Source: Aedes albopictus (lineage: Eukaryota > Arthropoda > Insecta > Diptera > Culicidae). Taken from it: a DNA stretch of 64,000 bases. The notes under the pieces were generated by a model. That model had not been told where the DNA came from and ran no database searches. It saw only the letters and a list, made by a program, of their open reading frames with translations. Below, in pieces: positions 45,940 through 58,151 of this stretch. The DNA lies in the NCBI RefSeq assembly GCF_035046485.1, contig NC_085138.1, positions 445,137,204 to 445,201,203 of the forward strand. Direction: 5' to 3'. Each line of letters opens with the position of its first letter. The stretch's first letter is position 1. The position numbers and the translations under genes are program-made.

Positions 45940-45990
45940 CTATATCTATATATCTATATCTATATCTATATATCTATATCTATATATCTA
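45940..45990. repeat. TATCTATATC microsatellite
   Basis: TATCTATATC/TATATCTA repeats abutting the Helitron-like 5' end. Confidence 0.85.
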
Positions 45991-46290
45991 TTTATATAAA
46001 AATGAGTTTGAAGTCCCTTTGAGGCAACAAAAGTCACGAACGGCTGAACTGATCAGCATGACTCTTGCACGGTTCGATTCGTATTCGTGGTGGCTGTGTT
46101 TATATGTAATAAAAAGTTACGAAAACCATTTAAAAAAGCATGAAAATAGTGAAAATACTGATTTCTTATGAGCCGGGAAGAAATTCAGCGTGATCGAAAT
46201 TAAATCAATCTAGAGTGCGTTGCTACGCTGACCTCAACAGTTGTCAAACCGCAACAGCTTGGCAAGACAACGTTTGCCGGGACAGCTAGT
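45987..46290 (+). mobile_element. Helitron-like non-autonomous element A
   Basis: Begins TCTATTTATATAAAAATGAG and ends TTTGCCGGGACAGCTAGT, matching the 5'-TC and CTAGT-3' ends of insect Helitrons. There is no TIR and no TSD. The interior CCCTTTGAGGCAACAAA recurs in the element at 54697-54993. Confidence 0.65.
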
Positions 46291-46304
46291 ATATAGATAA
46301 CTAT

Positions 46305-46307
46305 AGA

Positions 46308-46354
<47 letters not shown>

Positions 46355-46404
46355 ATATATAAAAATGGATTTCCGTCTGTCTGTCTGTCTGTCTGTCTGT
46401 CTGA
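46305..46404. repeat. TCTA and GTCT microsatellites
   Basis: (TCTA)n at about 46310-46350 and (GTCT)n at about 46374-46402, on either side of the next Helitron-like start. Confidence 0.9.
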
Positions 46405-47176
46405 CCGCCAGAGATGGCATTTCACCGTAGCGATTCACTGCGGCGTCAGTTTATCGACCACACTGGGGATAGGAACATTTTTCACCACACCAAGAAGCCA
46501 GTTTCTCTTGTTTTGGGTGGTAGGTAGACCAAGCGCTAGTGCGTGCTCTTGCTCGTCCGCCTTGGATCGAGTGTGGCTCACTCTTTCACGCGCATCGCTC
46601 TCCAGCGCTCTCCCGTGTTTTCACCCAGCAGTCACCGAATTATCACCATGGTGTCGCCGGGGCGAGAACTCTCCGGTGTTTCACCGCAGCGCGCACTCTG
46701 GCGCAAAAACCTCACTGGAGCGCGCGCCCGGGTGATTTTTTACACTTTCACCGAAGAGAATTTTAAATCGCTCTCGCCGCACTGTTGTGTGGCCCAGTGC
46801 TCAGGGAGCTAAGAGATTTATTTCTACCCACCAAGCTTGCGCGCATCCGAATCGCAGTGGTGGATCCACATATAAGAGAAGGGCTCCTGTTCAGATGCAC
46901 AGCGTGAGTGGTGTATTTTCTATTTCTCTTTCCCACACTGAGGATATGGACATCTCTGCTGACCGCTATGGATTCGGAAACTACTGCACCGATCGGTGTG
47001 AAATTTTGTATGTGGGTGCTGTTGGGGCCGGGGAAGGTTCTTAGCTTGGTGTGAGACCTCTCCGGTCTCTGGAACGGGGGTCTCCCATACAGATTAATTT
47101 GCGGGGCACTTCGCTATGGAACTGGATGTCAAAAAACATAGTAGGCAGCCAGTACGACGTTTGCCGAGACGGCTAT
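46350..47176 (+). mobile_element. Helitron-like element B with GC-rich interior
   Basis: Begins TCTATATATATAAAAATGGA and ends GTTTGCCGAGACGGCTATGT, a decayed form of the CTAGT end. The segment GTCAAAAAACATAGTAGGCA near the end matches 54648-54675. The interior 46500-46830 is GC-rich with several overlapping forward frames (46508-46812) that lack domains; Helitrons often capture host DNA, so this may be host-derived. Confidence 0.55.
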
Positions 47177-47629
47177 GTGTAATCAACATTTCAAAAGTGT
47201 TATCCGGGTGTCAGTGGCAAAGTCTGTTTGATCAAGGACAAATCAATAAGGACGGACCGGATGTGCCAGCGTCCTGACGCTATTCAGGAGAAATACGAAG
47301 TTACCAGCGATCAAGGTGTACCACAAATTCAAAGGTAATTGCAAACCACAGGAAGTCCTGACTGAGGATCAATTGCACTAAACCGTACGTTAACCCTAGC
47401 CAGACCATGTCGATAATGTTAACGGCCAGCGTATACTGCTTGATTGGATCAAGGATGTCGTAGGTACCGATCCACTACGTAGTGCGCTGCGTAGCATTGA
47501 ATTCATGGAATCTCGGTGCATCGGAGCCCAATATCTAGCCGCTGATCTGAGAACCTATTGCATATTGTGAGTATGAAAAATACTAAGGGGCTGTCCATAA
47601 ACAACGTGGTCATTTTTTGGGAGATTTCA
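47177..47629. other. Spacer before the satellite
   Basis: 47200-47560 is of moderate GC and shows no recognisable gene. GGGGCTGTCCATAAACAACG at 47587 looks like the end of an element; the satellite starts within 45 bp of it. Confidence 0.4.
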
Positions 47630-50600
47630 ACCTCCTCCAGGATTCTCTCCGGAATCCTCCCAGGAATCTCTCCGGATTCCTCCCAGGATTGTCTCCGGAA
47701 TCCACGCAGGATTCTCTCCGGAATCCTCTCAGGATTCTCTCCGGAATCCTCTCAGGATTCTCTCCGGAATCCTCCCAAGATTCTCTCCGGAATACTCCCA
47801 GGATTCTCTCCGGAATCCTCCCAGGATTCTCTCCGGAATCCTCCCAGGATTCTCTCCGGAATCCTCCCAGGATTCTCTCCGGAATCCTCCCAGGATTCTC
47901 TCCGGAATCCTCCCAGGATTCTCTCCGGAATCCTCCCAGGATTCTCTCCGGAATCCTCCCAGGATTCTCTCCGGAATCCTCCCAGGATTCTCTCCGGAAT
48001 CCTCCCAGGATTCTCTCCGGAATCCTCCCAGGATTCTCTCCGGAATCCTCCCAGGATTCTCTCCGGAATCCTCCCAGGATTCTCTCCGGAATCCTCCCAG
48101 GATTCTCTCCGGAATCCTCCCAGGATTCTCTTCGGAATCCTCCCAAGATTCTCTCCGGAATCCTCCCAGGATTCTCTCCGGAATCATCCCAGGATTCTCT
48201 CCGGATTCCTCCCAGGATTCTCTTCGGAATCCTCCCAGGATTCTCTCCGGAATCCTCCCAGGATTCTCTCCGGAATCCTCCCAGGATTCTCTCCGGAATC
48301 CTCCCAGGATTCTCTCCGGAATCCTCCCAGGATTCTCTCCGGAATCCTCCCAGGATTCTCTCCGGAATCCTCCCAGGATTCTCTCCGGAATCCTCCCAGG
48401 ATTCTCTCCGGAATCCTCCCAGGATTCTCTCCGGAATCCTCCCAGGATTCTCTCCGGAATCCTCCCAGGATTCTCTCCGGAATCCTCCCAGGATTCTCTC
48501 CGGAATCCTCCCAGGATTCTCTCCGGAATCCTCCCAGGATTCTCTCCGGAATCCTCCCAGGATTCTCTCCGGAATCCTCCCAGGATTCTCTCCGGAATCC
48601 TCCCAGGATTCTCTCCGGAATCCTCCCAGGATTCTCTCCGGAATCCTCCCAGGATTCTCTCCGGAATCCTCCCAGGATTCTCTCCGGAATCCTCCCAGGA
48701 TTCTCTCCGGAATCCTCCCAGGATTCTCTCCGGAATCCTCCCAGGATTCTCTCCGGAATCCTCCCAGGATTCTCTCCGGAATCCTCCCAGGATTCTCTCC
48801 GGAATCCTCCCAGGATTCTCTCCGGAATCCACTCAGGATTCTCTCCGGAATCCACTCAGGATTCTCTCCGGAATCCTCTCAGGATTCTCTCCGGAATCCA
48901 CTCAGGATTCTCTCCGGAATCCACTCAGGATTCTCTCCGGAATCCACTCAGGATTCTCTCCGGAATCCACTCAGGATTCTCTCCGGAATCCACTCAGGAT
49001 TCTCTCCGGAATCCTCTTAAGATACTCTCCGGAATCCACTCAGGATTCTTTCCGGAACCCTCTCAGGATTCTCTCCGGAATCCTCTCAGGATTCTCTCCT
49101 GAATCCTCTCAGGATTCTCTCCGGAATCCTCTCAGGATTCTCTCCGGAATCCTCTCAGGATTCTCTCCGGAATCCTCTCAGGTTTCTCTCCGGAATCCTC
49201 TCAGGATTCTCTCCGGAATCCTCTCAGGATTCTCTCCGGAATCCTCTCAGGATTCTCTCCGGAATCCTCTCAGGATTCTCTCCGGAATCCTCTCAGGATT
49301 CTCTCCGGAATCCTCTCAGGATTCTCTCCGGAATCCTCTCAGGATTCTCTCCGGAATCCTCTCAGGATTCTCTCCGGAATCCTCTCAGGATTCTCTCCGG
49401 AATCCTCTCAGGATTCTCTCCGGAATCCTCTCAGGATTCTCTCCGGAATCCTCTCAGGATTCTCTCCGGAATCCTCTCAGGTTTCTCTCCGGAATCCTCT
49501 CAGGATTCTCTCCGGAATCCTCTCAGGATTCTCTCCGGAATCCTCTCAGGATTCTCTCCGGAATCCTCTCAGGATTCTCTCCGGAATCCTCTCAGGATTC
49601 TCTCCGGAATCCTCTCAGGATTCTCTCCGGAATCCTCTCAGGATTCTCTCCGGAATCCTCTCAGGATTCTCTCCGGAATCCTCTCAGGATTCTCTCCGGA
49701 ATCCTCTCAGGATTCTCTCCGGAATCCTCTCAGGATTCTCTCCGGAATCCTCTCAGGATTCTCTCCGGAATCCTCTCAGGATTCTCTCCGGAATCCTCTC
49801 AGGATTCTCTCCGGAATCCTCTCAGGATTCTCTCCGGAATCCTCTCAGGATTCTCTCCGGAATCCTGTCAGGATTCTCTCCGGAATCCTCTCAGGATTCT
49901 CTCCGGAATCCTCTCAGAATTCTCTCCGGAATCCTCTCAGGATTCTCTCCGGAATCCTCTCAGGATTCTCTCCGGAATCCTCTCAGGATTCTCTCCTGAA
50001 TCCTCTCAGGATTCTCTCCTGAATCCTCCCAGGATTCTCTCCGGAATCCTCTCAGGATTCTCTCCGGAATCCTCTCAGGATTCTCTCCGGAATCCTCTCA
50101 GGATTCTCTCCGGAATCCTCTCAGGATTCTCTCCGGAATCCTCTCAGGATTCTCTCCGGAATCCTCTCAGGATTCTCTCCGGAATCCTCTCAGGATTCTC
50201 TCCGGAATCCTCTCAGGATTCTCTCCGGAATCCTCTCAGGATTCTCTCCGGAATCCTCTCAGGATTCTCTCCGGAATCCTCTCAGGATTCTCTCCGGAAT
50301 CCTCTCAGGATTCTCTCCGGAATCCTCTCAGGATTCTCTCCGGAATCCTCTCAGGATTCTCTCCGGAATCCTCTCAGGATTCTCTCCGGAATCCTCTCAG
50401 GATTCTCTCCTGAATCCTCTCAGGATTCTCTCCGGAATCCTCTCAGGATTCTCTCCGGAATCCTCTCAGGATTCTCTCCGGAATCCTCTCAGGATTCTCT
50501 CCGGAATCCTCTCAGGATTCTCTCCGGAATCCTCTCAGGATTCTCTCCGGAATCCTCTCAGGATTCTCTCCGGAATCCTCTCAGGATTCTCTCCGGAATC

Positions 50601-53455
50601 CTCTCAGGATTCTCTCCGGAATCCTCTCAGGATTCTCTCCGGAATCCTCTCAGGATTCTCTCCGGAATCCTCTCAGGATTCTCTCCGGAATCCTCTCAGG
50701 ATTCTCTCCGGAATCCTCTCAGGATTCTCTCCGGAATCCTCTCAGGATTCTCTCCGGAATCCTCTCAGGATTCTCTCCGGAATCCTCTCAGGATTCTCTC
50801 CGGAATCCTCTCAGGATTCTCACCGGAATCCTCTCAGGATTCTCTCCGGAATCCTCTCAGGATTCTCTCCGGAATCCTCTCAGGATTCTCTCCGGAATCC
50901 TCTTAAGATACTCTCCGGAATCCACTCAGGATTCTTTCCGGAACCCTCTCAGGATTCTCTCCGGAATCCTCTCAGGATTCTCTCCTGAATCCTCTCAGGA
51001 TTCTCTCCGGAATCCTCTCAGGATTCTCTCCGGAATCCTCTCAGGATTCTCTCCGGAATCCTCTCAGGTTTCTCTCCGGAATCCTCTCAGGATTCTCTCC
51101 GGAATCCTCTCAGGATTCTCTCCGGAATCCTCTCAGGATTCTCTCCGGAATCCTCTCAGGATTCTCTCCGGAATCCTCTCAGGATTCTCTCCGGAATCCT
51201 CTCAGGATTCTCTCCGGAATCCTCTCAGGATTCTCTCCGGAATCCTCTCAGGATTCTCTCCGGAATCCTCTCAGGATTCTCTCCGGAATCCTCTCAGGAT
51301 TCTCTCCGGAATCCTCTCAGGATTCTCTCCGGAATCCTCTCAGGTTTCTCTCCGGAATCCTCTCAGGATTCTCTCCGGAATCCTCTCAGGATTCTCTCCG
51401 GAATCCTCTCAGGATTCTCTCCGGAATCCTCTCAGGATTCTCTCCGGAATCCTCTCAGGATTCTCTCCGGAATCCTCTCAGGATTCTCTCCGGAATCCTC
51501 TCAGGATTCTCTCCGGAATCCTCTCAGGATTCTCTCCGGAATCCTCTCAGGATTCTCTCCGGAATCCTCTCAGGATTCTCTCCGGAATCCTCTCAGGATT
51601 CTCTCCGGAATCCTCTCAGGATTCTCTCCGGAATCCTCTCAGGATTCTCTCCGGAATCCTCTCAGGATTCTCTCCGGAATCCTCTCAGGATTCTCTCCGG
51701 AATCCTCTCAGGATTCTCTCCGGAATCCTCTCAGGATTCTCTCCGGAATCCTGTCAGGATTCTCTCCGGAATCCTCTCAGGATTCTCTCCGGAATCCTCT
51801 CAGAATTCTCTCCGGAATCCTCTCAGGATTCTCTCCGGAATCCTCTCAGGATTCTCTCCGGAATCCTCTCAGGATTCTCTCCGGAATCCTCTCAGGATTC
51901 TCTCCTGAATCCTCTCAGGATTCTCTCCTGAATCCTCTCAGGATTCTCTCCGGAATCCTCTCAGGATTCTCTCCGGAATCCTCTCAGGATTCTCTCCGGA
52001 ATCCTCTCAGGATTCTCTCCGGAATCCTCTCAGGATTCTCTCCGGAATCCTCTCAGGATTCTCTCCGGAATCCTCTCAGGATTCTCTCCGGAATCCTCTC
52101 AGGATTCTCTCCGGAATCCTCTCAGGATTCTCTCCGGAATCCTCTCAGGATTCTCTCCGGAATCCTCTCAGGATTCTCTCCGGAATCCTCTCAGGATTCT
52201 CTCCGGAATCCTCTCAGGATTCTCTCCGGAATCCTCTCAGGATTCTCTCCGGAATCCTCTCAGGATTCTCTCCGGAATCCTCTCAGGATTCTCTCCGGAA
52301 TCCTCTCAGGATTCTCTCCGGAATCCTCTCAGGATTCTCTCCGGAATCCTCTCAGGATTCTCTCCGGAATCCTCTCAGGATTCTCTCCGGAATCCTCTCA
52401 GGATTCTCTCCGGAATCCTCTCAGGATTCTCTCCGGAATCCTCTCAGGATTCTCTCCGGAATCCTCTCAGGATTCTCTCCGGAATCCTCTCAGGATTCTC
52501 TCCGGAATCCTCTCAGGATTCTCTCCGGAATCCTCTCAGGATTCTCTCCGGAATCCTCTCAGGATTCTCTCCGGAATCCTCTCAGGATTCTCTCCGGAAT
52601 CCTCTCAGGATTCTCTCCGGAATCCTCTCAGGATTCTCACCGGAATCCTCTCAGGATTCTCTCCGGAATCCTCTCAGGATTCTCTCCGGAATCCTCTCAG
52701 GATTCTCTCCGGAATCCTCTCAGGATTCTCTCCGGAATCCTCTCAGGATTCTCTCCGGAATCCTCTCAGGATTCTCTCCGGAATCCTCTCAGGATTCTCT
52801 CCGGAATCCTCTCAGAATTCTCTCCGGAATCCTCTCAGGATTCTCTCCGGAATCCTCTCAGGATTCTCTCCGGAATCCTCTCAGGATTCTCTCCGGAATC
52901 CTCTCCGGAATTCTCTCCGGAATCTTCTTAGGATTCTCTCCAGAATCTTCTCAGGATTCTCTCCGGCATCTCCTCAAAATTCTCTCCGGAATCCTCTCAG
53001 GATTCTCTCCGGTCCTGTCAGGATTCTCTCCGGAATTCTCTCAGGATTCTCTCCAGAATCCTCCCAGGATTCTCTCCGGAATCCTCTCAGGATTCTCTCC
53101 GGAATCCTCTCAGGATTCTCTCCGGAATCCTCTCAAAATTCTCTCCAGAATCCTCTCAGGAGTCTTTCCGGAATCCTCTCAGGATTCTCTCTGGAATTCT
53201 CGCTGGATTCTTTCCAATATCCCTGCAGGATTCTTTCCAATATTCCTGCAGGATTCTTTCCAATATTCCTGAAGGATTCTTTCCGGAATCCTCTCAGGAT
53301 TTTCTTCGGAATCCTCTCAGGATTCTCTCTAGAATCCATTCAGGGTTCTCTTAGGATTCTCACTAGAATCCTTTCAGGATTCTCCCAGGATTCTGTCCAG
53401 AATCCACCTGGATTTTCTCTAGAATCCTCTCAGGATTCTCTACAGAATCTGGAGT
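47630..53455. repeat. 23-bp satellite array, about 5.8 kb
   Basis: About 250 head-to-tail copies of a 23-bp unit, GGATTCTCTCCGGAATCCTC plus YCA. Three blocks can be seen: CCTCCCA units to about 48830, CCACTCA units to about 49050, then CCTCTCA units. The edges decay after 52900. Because 23 is not a multiple of 3 and the unit lacks stops in several frames, long open frames arise on both strands (for example 47558-49102 and 48832-47729) with a 23-residue period equal to three DNA units. They are not genes. Confidence 0.97.
49017..52790. repeat. 1886-bp higher-order duplication within the satellite
   Basis: Rare unit variants recur in the same order 1886 bp apart (82 units): TTAAGATACTC at 49017 and 50903, GGTTTCTCTCC at 49181 and 51067, CCTGTCAGG at 49864 and 51750, CAGAATTCTC at 49915 and 51801. 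The CTCACCGG variant at 50821 returns at 52638 (1817 bp, three units fewer), and a second GGTTTCT pair is 1863 bp apart. So one long segment was duplicated recently and then lost or gained a few units. Confidence 0.9.
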
Positions 53456-53610
53456 TTTTAAAGGCTAACAATGTCCATAATCCATGAACGCATAATTTGG
53501 AAATGGTGTCCGGCCGACAGCCATTAGGCCGAACAACATACAACCAAATGAACAATATCCCGAATGGATACTAGGTCAAATGGCCATTGAACCAAACTGC
53601 CATCAGGCAG
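53456..53610. repeat. Degenerate GGCCATT/ATTAGGCCGAA repeat
   Basis: Loose copies of CCATTAGGCCGAAC, AATGGCCATTGAACC and CCATCAGGCAGAATG, related to the minisatellite at 1-130 in the opposite sense. Confidence 0.6.
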
Positions 53611-54239
53611 AATGATCAACATGCCCTCATTGCCATACAATATATACTTCCTGCTGCTTATAATGCTCACTATATCTGAGATTTTAACTTTTTTTAGGAA
53701 TAGGCTGTTAAATATGTCAAGTCACACTGTTACATTTGTGCTTCAAATACTGAAAATTAAAACAAAAATGTTCCCTTCTTTTAAACAAAGGTTTTTCTTC
53801 CGAGTGGCATATTGTTGTTAAGCTTATGGCAGTTGAACTGTTAAACCTGTGGTAGAATTTAACACTGATAAAGAGTTGGTTAGCAACCATACTGCATAGT
53901 TCATCAAAGATTTTTCCTTCTTTTAAAAATAGGCTATTCTTTCGAATTATACTGTTACGAAAGAGTGGAAAGTCACATAAAATCAACCAAAAATTGCATT
54001 TATACAGGCAAATAAAACACGAACGGTGTGTGTGTGTGTTTTTTTTTATAAGAGACCTGTTTTAATAGAAGCTTGAACTTCTCATTAGTCAAGCATTTGG
54101 GATTATGATAACAGATGGGAACAATTGCCCAAAATGGAAGATAACGTGACTCTGGAGCCGGCCTTCGGATGAGTATACAAATTAGTTTACATATCCTTTG
54201 AATACATGGCTTCAATACTAATAAACGAAAGAAATGATC
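53611..54239. other. AT-rich spacer
   Basis: No gene recognised; a GTGTGTGTGTGT run lies at 54027-54040. Confidence 0.4.
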
Positions 54240-54443
54240 AACAAGATTTTTGAATTGTTTAATTTGTTTACATGGTGACTGTGTTAAGAAAATAAACAAA
54301 AACATTAGAAAAACTGTGAAATTATAATAAGTTTTATGAGAAGAGAAGAAATTCAAAACCATCTCAACTAAACCAATCTAAAGTGTCGTAGTGCAAGAGC
54401 CACAATTGAAATGGGCAATACAAAGTTTGCCGGGTTAGCTAGT
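54240..54443 (+). mobile_element. Helitron-like 3' part
   Basis: Ends TTTGCCGGGTTAGCTAGT (54426-54443). The preceding 200 bp align with the 3' half of element A (GAGAAGAAATTCAAAA, CCAATCTAAAGTG). The 5' end was not located. Confidence 0.55.
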
Positions 54444-54696
54444 AGATATATAAAAATGCAGTGGCATACGTGGGACCGCGCATAACTTGCGAACGGAAGG
54501 TCCGATTTTGGTCGTCTTAGTTTTGTTCTGTTAGTTTTCACACAAGGAAGGTTTATGAGGCCTTAAACATGGACAAATTGAGAGTTTTCGAAAATCGATT
54601 TTCTATACCTCTTCCACCGGGGACTTGGGCTTGGCTAGAAACTTGAAACGTCAAAAAACGCAGTAGGCAAGACAAAGTTTGCCGGGTACAGCTAGT
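54444..54696 (+). mobile_element. Helitron-like element C
   Basis: Follows the previous CTAGT directly: starts AGATATATAAAAATGCAGTG and ends TTTGCCGGGTACAGCTAGT. Its 3' 60 bp resemble element B. Confidence 0.6.
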
Positions 54697-54993
54697 TTTT
54701 ATATAAATTACTTTGAAGTTCCTTTGAGGCAACAAAGCTAAAGAAAAGATGAACCGATAAGGATGACTCTTGCATGGTTTGTTTCGTATTCTTGCTGTCT
54801 GTGTTTATAAGTGAAAAAAGTTACGAAATTAAACAAAAAAAAAAAGTAATAAAATTGACAATTTACTGATAATTTATGACCTGGGAAGAAAATCAAAACA
54901 ATCCAAATAAAACTAATCTAGAGTGCGGTGCTAAGTCCTTCTGTTGTTATACCCATACAGCTTGGCAAGTCAAAGCTTGTCGGGACAGCTAAA
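54697..54993 (+). mobile_element. Helitron-like element D
   Basis: Follows the CTAGT of element C directly (TTTTATATAAATTACTTTGA) and ends TTGTCGGGACAGCTAAA. It is homologous over its length to element A (CCTTTGAGGCAACAAAG, ATGACTCTTGCA, CTAGAGTGCG). Confidence 0.6.
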
Positions 54994-57074
54994 CTGATAT
55001 AAAAAAATATTATTTAAATTTGTTCTCAGTTTGGTTGAATACGCAGGCAATATATAATAATTACCCGTGATTCGTCCTTGATTTTATGCAGGGATTTTTC
55101 TGAGAATTCCTATTGTAGATTATTTCTCAGATTCTTACTTGGATTCCCCCAGAAGTTTACGAATTTTACTAGTGAAGAATTACAAACCGCAGACAACGGT
55201 AGATGAAGACCTGCAAATTCTATGTACATGTCTGCTGATTCGCACCGCGTTTTGCTGACGCATAACAGCACATGCGTTGACTAATCAGATTGGATATCCA
55301 TATATGTACAAGTCGGACTCGAGAATTCCTTTTGAATCACTTTTGAATGATTTTTCAACCTACTACACTGCCAAACAATTTTCTACTGAAGTTGAGGTGT
55401 GCTTTCACCTCCTTCCGAGCGTAACACCAGTTACCAGTCATTATGAACATATGAGTGCAAAGCGTACCGGTTTAATGACCAATTCAGCAATTTGCCATGA
55501 CATTCACAAAAATGCAACGACGTCAACGTAAATGACCAGCAATTCAGTAATTAATAATAAAACATCACAAAAACTCTCGGGAAACGCAAATAAAAGAATG
55601 AAGCACCCATTCCTGACATTGTGCTCTTCTATCGCTCGTAAAAGCTTCCGCCTGCTGCGATTATTAAGTTTTGTTGCCCCATTCCCACAGTTTATATTCC
55701 TGAGCACGTGAGCAAGTTTAATACAGCAATCCCCAATCAATAAACTGTTAACCGATCGTAAATAGAATCGGTCTATCCATTAACTGTCCCTTTAGCTCCC
55801 AACACGCAACCTTCAACCAGTCACAATTGTGATGAAAACGCAAAAAAGGATAAATGGATGATCCCCTATTTTGGACACAATTTTATTTTAGTGTTTGCAG
55901 CGCCACACCTTCCCCACACAAATGAATCATGATTGCTGTGGGACCAATTATCCATCGTCGCCACCGCGCGCATCAAACCGCGCTTTGGTGGGGAAGCCTA
56001 TTATCCACTTTGCTCATAAGCATAATCACTTTCGCATACACCACACCTGGTGAACGAAAGCGGGCGGGCACTTTCTACACGAGTATTCCATTTGTCATGG
56101 CGTCAGCAGCAGCGGTGCGGTACCACACCTGCCGCACCCAATAGCCATATATCCTTGCTGCATCCAGCGGGCAGTAGGCTGGGGAAGAAAATACTGAAAA
56201 GGTGGCGAAGTTCTAGCATGACGTGGAAATGGAAAAACGGACTGCTAACTATCACTTTAACGAAACACGCTCGGATAGTACTGCGGTGGGTTGATTGTTC
56301 TTACACTCTAAAGTGTCACAAAATCCTTCCTTAACCTTTTGGAGATGATTTGTTTCGCAGCCGCGACCTCGCTGAGTTCGAAATCGTTTGTTATGCTCCA
56401 TTTTATTGTCGGGGCCTTACATGCCCCTCCCCCCTTTCTAGTTTCGTTTTCAAAAGGAATCGCTCAAGCTAGCTAGGAATCGTCTATGTCTTAACCGTAT
56501 CCTGACTTAACTTTTCATCATGAATGTCAAATGAATTGTCTATACACTGCAAGTGCACACGTTGCCCAACTCCAAAACCCGCAAAATAAGTAGGTGTCAG
56601 ACAAGAAATGTGTCTGTCTCATTGATCGGAGACTATCATCCAGCCAGACCCTTGTGCATGTTCTTTCTCCACTTCCTTTCTGTCTCCAATAATGTGAGTA
56701 TTTGATTGCGAGAAGAAGATGAGAAGTTTGAGATTAGTGTCGAGTGTGGCCAGGCCATCCGTTATCAGTTCGATGGCTCTTCTCGGAAATTGGAAATTGG
56801 CTTTTCTTTTTCCTTTTTTTTGTGTGAGCTGTGAGGACTAGTCGTGTTGATTGATACAAATTGCTATTTTGTGTCGATTTTCTTCTGTTGAAATGGCATC
56901 TTATGGTTTTGTTCCTGTGTTATCTCCGAATGTCTTTGTATTTTCAAGAAGATTGGGTAAAGTCAATGGCTTTGTGCATGGGATTTCCATCCACCAAACC
57001 AATCCAAACATAAATGTACCGCACATGTACACGGGATATCATTGATCAGTGGGATGAGGCTGACCATTTAGGCT
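54994..57074. other. Spacer without a recognised gene
   Basis: 55060-55150 has weak AATTCC-type repeat words. 55925-56340 is GC-richer with forward frames (55929-56144, 56050-56334) that carry no domain. Nothing else recognised. Confidence 0.4.
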
Positions 57075-57888
57075 CAGTGTACCAGTTATGGCTATAGTAC
57101 TTCAAAATTGGCTATAGTTGATTTTCAACCTTTAACGATGAAAAACAACATGAAATATTGCTTTTTTCACTGAAAATTTTCGATGCTTCGTTGAATTTCA
57201 TGACGTTTTCTTCCAGCGATGGCTTCCGCGATACAGCAAACCGCTAAGTACCACACTAACACAGCAAGAAATCTGTCAATATTTACCTAATACACGTGCG
57301 TTTTTAGCGAAATGCTCTATTTGCATGAAAACAATCCACTCTCACAACTAACGGATGACCGCCGTCAAATATCAGGATTACCAACTGTCCGGCGACTGCT
57401 GTCATGTCTCTGTGTCGCCGAATCTGGCGCTGGGTCTTCGGCGCGGAAACCCAAAGGTGGGAATAAAATTTTGGGGTTTGCGCGCAATATTGTGTGAATA
57501 CAAGATCACACTCACAAAAGATGATTGCAATCATTCAAAGTTCACAATTTGCTGAAACTGTTATAGAAATAAATCATTTTACTTATAATTTCGGCTTCCT
57601 TGCACCCTATTTCGCGCATTTCGCCATAGTGTACCAGTTATGGCTAATCCCATAAGGAATGCATGCAAATAGTGCGAAGTGGAACCGAAATAAGAAAATG
57701 TGTCCATAACTGGTACAGGGTTCCTATCATTGGCACACGCCATAATAAATACTAAAATTAGTTTTGCTCAGTTTGTTTGTTTTTCCTGTAAAGCATGGAA
57801 ACAACACAATCATTTGACATACTGAAACATTCGTCGGTCTTCTTCTTATTTTCGTAGAAATAATGCGATAACTGGTACAGGAACCCTA
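57075..57888. repeat. Inverted-repeat element(s), GTACCAGTTATGGC ends
   Basis: GTGTACCAGTTATGGCTA occurs at about 57077 and 57630. Its complement, CCATAACTGGTACAGG, is near 57703, and GCGATAACTGGTACAGGAAC near 57867. At least two nested or tandem related elements; boundaries are not resolved. Confidence 0.6.
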
Positions 57889-58029
57889 TTACATAAGAGA
57901 GTTATAACGATTTTTTGACACCCCATACCCCCTTGTTTGTACGCAAGAATCGCTAAGGAAAAACGAAAACAATGATCAATATTAACAGTTTGAATGAAAC
58001 GTGTAATTTTATATGACGTGATGCACTTA

Positions 58030-58151
58030 AGGTAAATCGCCAGTTATTGCACACATTAAAAACTCGCCAATTGTTGCACACCTCATTAGAAAAGCATGGA
58101 GTGCGCAATAACTGGCGAGTTTTAAAGGTGTGCAATAATTGGCGGTTTACC
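58030..58151. mobile_element. 122-bp palindromic MITE
   Basis: AAGGTAAATCGCCAGTTATT, then TGCACACATTAAAAACTCGCC, pairs with the right half throughout. Each arm holds two tandem GCCARTTRTTGCACAC words, so the hairpin has an inner direct repeat. Confidence 0.85.

Noticed and set aside
46508..46812. Three overlapping forward frames in GC-rich sequence
   Set aside because: All three frames are open because of composition; no domain seen.
47558..49102. Long frames in the satellite (514, 467, 367, 223 and 178 codons on both strands)
   Set aside because: Pure translations of the 23-bp repeat with a 23-residue period; both strands and several frames are equally open.
55929..56334. Small membrane-like protein frames in a GC-richer stretch
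   Set aside because: No recognisable family, no splice or start context, and overlapping alternatives.
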